Source of the DNA: Chromatiales bacterium
Lineage (GTDB): Bacteria > Pseudomonadota > Gammaproteobacteria > UBA6429 > Thiohalophilaceae
Length of the DNA: 5,417 nucleotides
Assembly (NCBI GenBank): GCA_027001895.1
Contig: JALTLP010000137.1
Span: forward strand, 1 to 5,417
Reading direction: 5' to 3'
Shown here piece by piece: positions 1-4,195 of this stretch (position 1 is its first letter; each line of letters starts with the position of its first letter). Position numbers and translations under genes: made by a program. The notes below the pieces were generated by a model, which saw only the letters and a list, made by a program, of their open reading frames with translations, made no database searches and was not told where the DNA came from.

Positions 1-43
1 GGGGGAATGCTGGTAGATTTCTTACCCCTTTTTAATTATTTCT

Positions 44-76
44 TTCTTCGTGTTCTTTGCGTCCTTCGTGGTTAAT
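44..76. repeat. Dispersed 33-bp repeat with 9-nt periodicity, copy 1
   Basis: This stretch is built from roughly 9-nt units of the form TTCGTGTTC, CTTTGCGTC and CTTCGTGGT, ending in TAAT. A second copy lies at 4086-4118 in the same orientation and matches at 26 of 33 positions by eye. The copy sits 4 bp beyond the stop codon of thiG, so it would be in the 3' end of the thiSG transcript. Its function is unknown. The purine/pyrimidine strand bias (almost no A on the plus strand) makes a hairpin or terminator role unlikely. From general familiarity, similar CTTCGTG-type units recur between genes in several bacterial genomes, but I cannot verify that here. Confidence 0.6.
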
Positions 77-80
77 TTTT

Positions 81-872
81 TTATATTATTAAGCCATCGA
101 TTGGCGACGAAGCACTGGCAAACCGTTTACGCGGCATCCGCCCGGCTAAAAATGCTTCGCGCCCGGCTTCAATGGCTTTTTTCATTGCCGATGCCATTAG
201 CACCGGTTTATTTGCAGCAGCAATCGCCGTATTCATTAACACACCGTCACAACCCAGCTCCATTGCAATGGCCGCATCCGATGCAGTGCCAACACCGGCA
301 TCGACTATAATCGGTACATTGGCATTTTCAATAATGGTTAAAATATTATACGGGTTACGAATACCCAGTCCTGAACCTATCGGCGCGGCAAGCGGCATTA
401 CCGCGGCACAACCGATGTCTTCGAGGCGCTTTGCTATTAATGGATCGTCGCTGGTGTAAACCATCACGTCGAAATCTTCTTTAACTAAAATTTCTGCCGC
501 TTCCAATGTAGCCGGAATATCGGGGTATAAGGTTTTTTCATCACCGAGTACTTCCAGCTTAACCAGTTTATGGCCATCGAGTAATTCACGCGCTAACCGA
601 CAGGTACGTAATGCATCTTCGGCAGTATAACAACCGGCGGTGTTTGGCAGGATGGTGTATTTATCCGGTGAAATAACATCGAGCAAATTCGGCTCGTCCG
701 GGTTCTGGCCGATATTGGAACGGCGCACGGCAACGGTAACAATTTCTGCGCCACTGGTTTCAATTGCTTCGCGTGTTTCGTCCATATCTTTGTACTTGCC
801 AGTACCAACTAACAAGCGTGATTGATACGACTTACCCGCCACAACTAATGGCGCGTCATTTAATATTGTCAT
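81..872 (-). CDS. thiG: Thiazole synthase ThiG
   Basis: ThiG makes the thiazole phosphate half of thiamine in the cytoplasm. It condenses 1-deoxy-D-xylulose 5-phosphate with dehydroglycine and takes sulfur from ThiS thiocarboxylate. The 263-residue protein has the usual full length and a (beta/alpha)8 phosphate-binding pattern throughout. The N-terminal region carries LLVGTGKYKD (20-29). K105 in the stretch VKLEVLGDEKTLYPD is the family's Schiff-base lysine for the sugar substrate. Later motifs are PLAAPIGSGLGIRNP (about 160-174), PIIVDAGVGTASDAA and the GCDGVLMNTAIA block, which fit the glycine-rich phosphate sites. The start is an ATG with a strong AAGGAAA ribosome site (877-883) 4 nt upstream. 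It follows thiS after 51 bp with no terminator visible, so the two are probably co-transcribed. ThiH or ThiO, needed for dehydroglycine, is not in the window. No key residue is missing. Confidence 0.97.
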   Translation of the reverse strand: MTILNDAPLVVAGKSYQSRLLVGTGKYKDMDETREAIETSGAEIVTVAVRRSNIGQNPDEPNLLDVISPDKYTILPNTAGCYTAEDALRTCRLARELLDGHKLVKLEVLGDEKTLYPDIPATLEAAEILVKEDFDVMVYTSDDPLIAKRLEDIGCAAVMPLAAPIGSGLGIRNPYNILTIIENANVPIIVDAGVGTASDAAIAMELGCDGVLMNTAIAAANKPVLMASAMKKAIEAGREAFLAGRMPRKRFASASSPIDGLII

Positions 873-923
873 GCTGTTTCCTTGAAAATAAGAAAGATTT
901 ATTTTAACTAAAAAGAGTTTGTT

Positions 924-1124
924 TTAACCGCCGCCGACTGCATGCACTATTTCCACTACATCGTCGGCCTGAAGCTGGTGCGTGTCATAGGTACTGCGTG
1001 GAACAATTTCGCGGTTAACTTCCATTGCGATACGCCCACCGGTTATGCCCATTTGCTCAACAAGCTGTGCGGCGGTGCAGTTTTCTGCGACTGTTTTTGG
1101 GTCACCATTGACTAAAATATTCAT
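924..1124 (-). CDS. thiS: Sulfur carrier protein ThiS
   Basis: ThiS is a small ubiquitin-fold protein of 66 residues, the normal family length. Its C-terminal Gly-Gly is adenylated by ThiF and converted to a thiocarboxylate, which donates sulfur to ThiG. The N-terminus MNILVNGDP is the first beta-hairpin of the fold. The middle has the family pattern RIAMEVNREIVPRS (about 31-44). The end is DDVVEIVHAVGGG, carrying the essential terminal diglycine (here three glycines in a row). It lies just upstream of thiG on the same strand, the usual partner arrangement. The ATG has no strong ribosome site; the nearest purine-rich stretch (GGCAGG) is about 20 nt upstream. The upstream DNA shows no TPP riboswitch, so how the pair is regulated is unclear. 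Confidence 0.96.
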   Translation of the reverse strand: MNILVNGDPKTVAENCTAAQLVEQMGITGGRIAMEVNREIVPRSTYDTHQLQADDVVEIVHAVGGG

Positions 1125-1194
1125 GGCGTTAGATTAATGCCATGACCTGCCAAGATCAATCATTGAAGATAAAAAAGCGCTTAAAAAGGATGAG

Positions 1195-1374
1195 GTGATT
1201 GGTGCCTATCGAAAAAACCTCATAGCCCCCCACAAGGTAATTCAAAATATCCATATAGACAGTGCACCAATCGAGATTCAATATACCAAACTATTCACCC
1301 CGGGCATTCACCCATATGGGTTAATTTTTAGACTATTTTTGCGGAAAACTGATAGCGTAAAAAGTAAAGCCTAG
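1195..1374 (+). CDS. Doubtful small ORF between thiS and the receiver gene
   Basis: An open frame runs on the plus strand from just after a stop at 1135-1137 to a TAG at 1372-1374 (78 sense codons). The only plausible start is a GTG at 1195, with AAGGA (1186-1190) 4 nt upstream, giving 59 residues. There is no ATG in the frame. The predicted peptide is mixed and basic, with segments such as YRKNLIAPHKV and a basic C-terminus after LIFRLFLRK. I recognise no domain. It lies antisense to the presumed thiS leader, and its stop overlaps the end of the convergent receiver gene by 4 nt. It may be chance, a decayed gene or a genuine small protein. Confidence is low. Confidence 0.15.
   Translation: MIGAYRKNLIAPHKVIQNIHIDSAPIEIQYTKLFTPGIHPYGLIFRLFLRKTDSVKSKA
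1197..1272. repeat. Long-range inverted repeat in the thiS upstream region
   Basis: GATTGGTGC (1197-1205) and GCACCAATC (1264-1272) are perfect 9-bp inverted complements separated by 58 bp. A shorter 4-bp pair, CTAT (1206-1209) with ATAG (1222-1225), abuts the outer stem and could stack on it. ACCT (1217-1220) could alternatively pair with AGGT (1235-1238). If the thiS transcript starts upstream, its leader could fold into a closed multi-arm structure here. Alternatively the arms could be two half-sites for a DNA-binding protein. No known riboswitch consensus is seen. Confidence 0.35.
1293..1321. promoter_or_regulatory. Direct repeat plus 12-bp palindrome, possible operator
   Basis: ATTCACCC occurs twice (1293-1300 and 1306-1313) with a 13-bp repeat distance. 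The second copy runs into the perfect 12-bp palindrome ACCCATATGGGT (1310-1321). The cluster lies about 170-200 bp upstream of thiS and about 50 bp beyond the 3' end of the receiver gene. Such clustered symmetric sites are compatible with a protein-binding site for thiS control, but this is inference from symmetry alone. Confidence 0.25.
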
Positions 1375-1739
1375 CTGCTACAGGATTCTACAAGTTCCAT
1401 CAATTCCATCATATCGAAGGGCTTGCTTATGTAATGGTCTGCGCCTGCCTCCAGACCTAGCTGTATATCACTTTCCATCGCCTTGCCTGACACCATTACG
1501 ACTTTTACTTTTTCTAATTTAGGGTTGGCCCGAATTCGTTTGCACACTTCTATGCCATCAATACCCGGCATCATTACATCTAGCAACACCACGTCCGGTA
1601 TGGCTTTTTCTAGCTGCTCCATTGCCTCTTCGCCTGATTCAGCGAGGGTGATGTCATGCTCGTCCTCGAACAATTCCTTGAGTATCATCAAGTTAAGCGG
1701 TTCGTCATCAACAGCTAATATCATCATCGACAGGCTCAT
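1371..1739 (-). CDS. Stand-alone CheY-like response regulator (receiver domain only)
   Basis: The protein is a single phosphoacceptor receiver domain of 122 residues with no output domain, so it would act by protein-protein contact in the cytoplasm. Counting from the ATG at 1739, it has the acidic pair D11-D12 in AVDDEP, the phosphorylation site D54 in VVLLDVMMPG, the switch serine S84 in VVMVSG, the aromatic Y103 and the invariant K106 in KPF. All catalytic positions are intact. It follows the chemoreceptor gene on the same strand after 95 bp and has its own candidate sigma-28 promoter at 1778-1804, which points to motility or chemotaxis. CheA is the likely phosphodonor, but this is inference. 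A TTG at 1757 would add six residues, and an ATG pair at 1727/1724 would shorten the protein slightly. None of these starts has a clear ribosome site. Whether it binds the flagellar switch cannot be told from sequence alone. Confidence 0.9.
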   Translation of the reverse strand: MSLSMMILAVDDEPLNLMILKELFEDEHDITLAESGEEAMEQLEKAIPDVVLLDVMMPGIDGIEVCKRIRANPKLEKVKVVMVSGKAMESDIQLGLEAGADHYISKPFDMMELMELVESCSS

Positions 1740-1777
1740 AGGTTTATATTTCTGCAATTAGCAATATCACAGTAAAT

Positions 1778-1804
1778 TTATCGGCAATCAGGCGATTTAC
1801 TAAA
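1778..1804 (-). promoter_or_regulatory. Candidate sigma-28 (FliA) promoter for the receiver gene
   Basis: On the minus strand, GCCGATAA (complement of 1778-1785) is an exact match to the flagellar sigma-28 -10 element. An 11-nt spacer separates it from TTTAGTAA (complement of 1797-1804), which matches TAAAGTTT at 4 of 8 positions. Spacing is exactly as expected for this class. Transcription would begin near 1771, about 30 nt before the chosen ATG. The weak -35 lowers confidence, but the same -10 box also precedes the neighbouring receptor gene. Confidence 0.55.
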
Positions 1805-1811
1805 GTTTTTT

Positions 1812-1829
1812 ACCTTAAATTGTTAAGGT
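1812..1829. other. Short hairpin between receptor and receiver genes
   Basis: ACCTTAA (1812-1818) and TTAAGGT (1823-1829) form a perfect 7-bp stem with a 4-nt loop, starting about 5 bp after the receptor stop codon. On the minus strand the stem is followed by A residues rather than a T run, so it is a poor intrinsic terminator for the receptor gene. It may mark the end of the receptor message or be incidental, since the stem is AT-rich. Confidence 0.3.
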
Positions 1830-1834
1830 TAATT

Positions 1835-3091
1835 TTATTCGAATAAATCCACTTCCTCGTCAGGGTCATCCGAACCTGTGGCACCACTTCCCAGTGATTC
1901 TGTCCTGCTATTTCCAAGACTGGCTAGCTGCTCTAATTGTTCACCCAATGAACGCAATTCATTACTGGCTTCAGACATCATCTGGCTGCTCTGTTCGGTA
2001 ACATGGCCAATATCCTGAATACCCTGCAACCTGGCAAAGACCTGTTGCGCCGTATCCACCTCGTGCCGGGTGGTATCAGCAACATTTTGTCCGAGTTGGC
2101 TTACTTCAGCCAGATAACCCACCAGCTCAGAATAAGACACCACCACCCCTTCGATGGACTCGTCCGACTCTTCTGCCAGCGAAACCGATTGACTGACTTT
2201 GTCCGAAGTTTCGTGGACACTTTGAATAATTTTTTCGATAATATTTTCAATTTCACTGGCCGACTCCTGAGTTTTGCTTGCCAGTGAACGCACTTCGTCC
2301 GCCACCACCGCAAAGCCACGGCCCTGCTCACCGGCACGTGCCGCCTCGATTGCAGCATTTAACGCCAGTAAATTTGTTTGCTCGGCTACACCTTTAATAA
2401 CACTGATAATACCGCCAATTTCCTTACTTTCATCACCGAGGCGCTCAATCATCGAACCGGCTGAAATAACCGAATCGCTCAGGGCCGACACACTGGTCAT
2501 TGCCTGGGTCATGACTAGCTTGCCGCTATTGCCTTCAGTCTCTGACTTGCTGGACAAATCCACCGTTTGCTCGGCAGATTCTAGTGAGGTTGAAAATACA
2601 CTTTGCAAGCGTTCTACCAGGTCGGTAATCGCCGCAGACTCGGCAACTTGCTCGTTCATTTGCCCCGAAATAACCGCCGCGGTTGTACTAATTTCATTGG
2701 CCTGTTCGGCCAGCGAACTGGCCACCGCCGTTACCATTTCATTGGTACGCTTTAATTTTGCCATGGCTTGCCCAAAGTTTTGCGCAAGCTCAACCGTGGA
2801 CGGCACGCCCGGTACAGGTTGAATGGGCTCAAATTCCTCACCGCTCATGCCTTTATTTAAGGCATTGAGCAGGCTGGCATTAAAACGGGCATTTGCACGC
2901 CGCCATAAAAACTGTAGCGACCAGCCGATACTGGCCAATATCAATAATGAAAAAGTCAGCAAGTTATTTGCAAACAAACCGGTTATCGCCAACACAAACA
3001 AACCCGCAAGCCCCACACCTGAAATTAGCGCAACGACATAGCGATTTTGCACTATATTCAGCAACTTATTTTTTATACCGCCTGAACTCAT
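1835..3091 (-). CDS. Membrane methyl-accepting chemotaxis protein without a sensor domain
   Basis: From the ATG at 3091 the protein has 418 residues. Two hydrophobic segments, about 18-40 (YVVALISGVGLAG onward) and 44-63 (LLTFSLLILASIGW), are joined by only a few residues, so there is no periplasmic ligand domain. No HAMP or PAS domain is evident between the second segment and the coiled coil. From about 116 onward it is a long cytoplasmic four-helix signalling module. The conserved hairpin tip, about 237-271, contains EQTNLLALNAAIEAARAGEQ followed by GRGFAVVADEVRSLA, which binds CheA and CheW. The last 20 or so residues are Gly/Ser-rich then acidic, ending EEVDLFE. There is no canonical NWETF-type CheR-docking pentapeptide. 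A GTG at 3103 would add four residues; neither start has a strong ribosome site. A sigma-28 promoter lies at 3188-3214. The signal is unknown and could come from the membrane or a partner protein. Confidence 0.93.
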   Translation of the reverse strand: MSSGGIKNKLLNIVQNRYVVALISGVGLAGLFVLAITGLFANNLLTFSLLILASIGWSLQFLWRRANARFNASLLNALNKGMSGEEFEPIQPVPGVPSTVELAQNFGQAMAKLKRTNEMVTAVASSLAEQANEISTTAAVISGQMNEQVAESAAITDLVERLQSVFSTSLESAEQTVDLSSKSETEGNSGKLVMTQAMTSVSALSDSVISAGSMIERLGDESKEIGGIISVIKGVAEQTNLLALNAAIEAARAGEQGRGFAVVADEVRSLASKTQESASEIENIIEKIIQSVHETSDKVSQSVSLAEESDESIEGVVVSYSELVGYLAEVSQLGQNVADTTRHEVDTAQQVFARLQGIQDIGHVTEQSSQMMSEASNELRSLGEQLEQLASLGNSRTESLGSGATGSDDPDEEVDLFE

Positions 3092-3133
3092 AGTAAGACT
3101 CACAGTATTTAAAGGTAAACAGAATTCGGCTGT

Positions 3134-3150
3134 TACAACAGAAAGTTGTA
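3134..3150. other. Hairpin in the 5' leader of the receptor mRNA
   Basis: TACAAC (3134-3139) and GTTGTA (3145-3150) are perfect 6-bp complements around a 5-nt loop. The element falls between the predicted sigma-28 start site (about 3181) and the receptor start codon, so it would lie in the leader RNA. A role in translation or stability is possible but unproven; a stem this short can arise by chance. Confidence 0.25.
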
Positions 3151-3187
3151 CCTGAAACTACACATGGACTAGCCGCGTCTTTAAGAA

Positions 3188-3214
3188 TTATCGGCTTTTG
3201 TATAAAAAACATAA
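3188..3214 (-). promoter_or_regulatory. Sigma-28 (FliA) promoter for the chemoreceptor gene
   Basis: On the minus strand the sequence reads TTATGTTT (complement of 3207-3214), 11 nt, then GCCGATAA (complement of 3188-3195). The sigma-28 consensus is TAAAGTTT-N11-GCCGATAA, so the -10 matches 8 of 8, the -35 matches 6 of 8 and the spacing is exact. The start site would be near 3181, giving a leader of about 90 nt before the ATG at 3091. This ties the receptor to late flagellar gene expression. Confidence 0.75.
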
Positions 3215-3220
3215 GTTTTT

Positions 3221-3235
3221 AGCGGTAATACTGCT
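3221..3235. promoter_or_regulatory. 15-bp near-palindrome in the divergent promoter region
   Basis: AGCGGTAATACTGCT is almost perfectly symmetric about its central A, with one G/T position breaking the symmetry. It lies directly upstream of the receptor's -35 box and about 10 bp upstream of a candidate promoter for the divergent exported-protein gene. It is therefore placed where a regulator could affect either gene. No family of regulator can be assigned. Confidence 0.25.
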
Positions 3236-3244
3236 AATAAAATT

Positions 3245-3273
3245 TTGTCATATGAACTTAAAATGCTGACAAT
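3245..3273 (+). promoter_or_regulatory. Candidate sigma-70 promoter for the SRPBCC gene
   Basis: TTGTCA (3245-3250) matches the -35 hexamer at 5 of 6 positions. After 17 bp comes GACAAT (3268-3273), matching the -10 hexamer at 4 of 6. The start site would be about 3280, giving a leader of roughly 55-60 nt. Other AT-rich -10-like hexamers nearby (TAGAAT at 3282, CATAAT at 3291) make this one choice among several. Confidence 0.35.
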
Positions 3274-3324
3274 AGACCAACTAGAATAGTCATAATTTAA
3301 TTATCTGGACTAAAAGCGCAAAAA

Positions 3325-3329
3325 AAGGA
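3325..3329 (+). promoter_or_regulatory. Ribosome binding site that places the SRPBCC start at an AUU codon
   Basis: AAGGA, preceded by a run of A, is the only strong ribosome site near this gene. No ATG, GTG or TTG follows at a usable distance in any frame. The in-frame codons after it are ATT (3335), ATT (3338) and ATA (3341), at gaps of 5, 8 and 11 nt. This argues for initiation at an AUU codon. Confidence 0.5.
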
Positions 3330-3337
3330 TAAATATT

Positions 3338-3964
3338 ATTATATTTCATACGGTTACAACTTTTTTAAAAAATCCAGTCAGGCTTATCTGGCTGTTTTTG
3401 CCTGTTTTGCTGCCGAATATGGCATTGGCCGCCAACGTAATAAAAAGCTTTGTCGACCAGCAAGGGGAGCACTATTTAATTGACTTATCCATGCAGCTAG
3501 ACGCACCTAAAAGCCGGGTTATGGAAGTTATGACCAACTATAACCACCTCACCGAACTCAGCGAAACCATTACCGAAAGCACTGTACTTGAGCAAACCCA
3601 AAACCACACAAAACTAAAAATGGTGAGCGAGGGCTGCGTGCTGTTTATTTGCCAGAGCATTACCCAGGTGCAAAATATTAAACAACTTGAAGACGACTAT
3701 ATCGCCATTAATGTTGAACCCATGGCCGACAACATTAAGTTTAGTGCCCAGCTATGGCACTTTAAAAGCCTGGGGCCAAACTCAACCCAGGTAAACTACA
3801 GCGCCGATATCGTGCCCGACTTCTGGATACCGCCATTAATCGGTAGCTGGGTTTTTCAGAGCCGCTTGCTTGAAGAAGCCACCCTTATGATCAACAAGGC
3901 CGAACAGCTTGCGAATAATAGCCCTGTTATTGAAGCGCAAAACGAAGCTACAGAAGAAGAGTAA
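3338..3964 (+). CDS. Exported SRPBCC-superfamily (START-like/polyketide cyclase) protein
   Basis: The frame from the ATT at 3338 gives 208 residues. Residues 1-31 look like a Sec signal peptide: a short basic part with K and R, the hydrophobic run LIWLFLPVLLP, then ALA before a cleavage at about 31/32, so the mature protein should be periplasmic. The rest, to about residue 190, has the helix-grip layout of SRPBCC proteins: a beta strand ending LDAPKSRVMEVMTNYNHL, several strands, then DFWIPPLIGSW leading into a long C-terminal helix. Such folds bind hydrophobic ligands, but substrate and reaction are unknown. A C-x4-C pair (GCVLFIC) could form a disulfide in the periplasm. The C-terminus is acidic (EATEEE). 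A TTG at 3398 is a conventional alternative start giving 188 residues, but it has no ribosome site and cuts off the basic part of the signal peptide. The gene stands alone, divergent from the receptor gene. Confidence 0.75.
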   Translation: MIFHTVTTFLKNPVRLIWLFLPVLLPNMALAANVIKSFVDQQGEHYLIDLSMQLDAPKSRVMEVMTNYNHLTELSETITESTVLEQTQNHTKLKMVSEGCVLFICQSITQVQNIKQLEDDYIAINVEPMADNIKFSAQLWHFKSLGPNSTQVNYSADIVPDFWIPPLIGSWVFQSRLLEEATLMINKAEQLANNSPVIEAQNEATEEE

Positions 3965-3999
3965 AATATCATTTCAACAACCAGGCAAAATTTAACTGG

Positions 4000-4019
4000 A
4001 TACCCGTTTGCACGGGTAT
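4000..4019. repeat. REP-like palindrome
   Basis: ATACCCG (4000-4006) and CGGGTAT (4013-4019) form a perfect 7-bp stem with a 6-nt loop, flanked by CTGG on the left and GACT on the right. The form resembles the widespread proteobacterial intergenic palindromes of the type TGGATTCCCG...CGGGAATGAC, recalled from general knowledge. It follows the SRPBCC stop codon by about 35 bp. No T run follows on either strand, so it is not a standard intrinsic terminator, though it may stabilise the end of the message. Confidence 0.5.
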
Positions 4020-4085
4020 GACTATATATTAATTTACTGTGTACTCTCATCGCCTTGATTAATCTAAATTACAAACAAATATCTT

Positions 4086-4118
4086 TTCGTTGTGTTCTTT
4101 GTGTTCGTTGTGGTTTAT
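4086..4118. repeat. Dispersed 33-bp repeat with 9-nt periodicity, copy 2
   Basis: TTCGTTGTG, TTCTTTGTG and TTCGTTGTG are three near-identical 9-nt units, followed by GTTTAT. The element aligns without gaps to 44-76, differing at 7 of 33 positions, and has the same plus-strand orientation. It lies in the gap between the SRPBCC gene and mutY, just upstream of the candidate mutY promoter. Two copies about 4 kb apart, both outside genes, suggest a family of dispersed elements in this genome. Confidence 0.6.
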
Positions 4119-4135
4119 CTTATTCAACTTTAAGA

Positions 4136-4163
4136 TTGCGTCGCCGTGACTTACCGTTACAAT
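4136..4163 (+). promoter_or_regulatory. Candidate sigma-70 promoter for mutY-yggX
   Basis: TTGCGT (4136-4141) and TACAAT (4158-4163) are separated by 16 bp. The -10 matches TATAAT at 5 of 6 positions; the -35 matches only the TTG core. The start site would be about 4170, roughly 25 nt ahead of the mutY TTG. Position and spacing fit, but no experiment or conservation supports it here. Confidence 0.4.
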
Positions 4164-4181
4164 ACCCCACCACCATCATTT

Positions 4182-4187
4182 AAAGAG
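4182..4187 (+). promoter_or_regulatory. Ribosome binding site supporting a TTG start for mutY
   Basis: AAAGAG lies 8 nt before the TTG at 4196. An in-frame TAA at 4181-4183 closes the frame upstream, and the first in-frame ATG (residue 41) lies beyond the catalytic glutamate. TTG is therefore the only reasonable start. Confidence 0.55.
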
Positions 4188-4195
4188 CCACCACC

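Noticed and set aside
1..33. Terminator-like GGGGG ... CCCC TTTTT at the left edge
   Set aside because: The stem is 4-5 bp with a long loop, and the sequence before it is outside the window, so it cannot be judged.
44..76. CRISPR-like repeat
   Set aside because: Only two copies 4 kb apart, with no regular spacers and no cas genes.
1256..1275. Sigma-54 promoter for thiS (TTGGTGCAC region on the minus strand)
   Set aside because: The GG and GC dinucleotides do not fall at the required -24/-12 spacing.
1125..1370. TPP riboswitch upstream of thiS
   Set aside because: The expected CTGAGA and GGGTAAT-type conserved blocks are absent on the minus strand, although the position would be right.
1812..1829. 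Rho-independent terminator between receptor and receiver
   Set aside because: The stem is short and AT-rich, and on the coding strand it is followed by A residues, not T.
1835..1852. CheR/CheB-tethering pentapeptide at the receptor C-terminus
   Set aside because: The last residues (EEVDLFE) lack the aromatic-x2-aromatic pattern of NWETF-type motifs.
2274..2822. 182-codon plus-strand open frame inside the receptor gene
   Set aside because: It is the antisense shadow of the chemoreceptor coiled coil, with a low-complexity Ser/Ala/Thr composition typical of such shadows.
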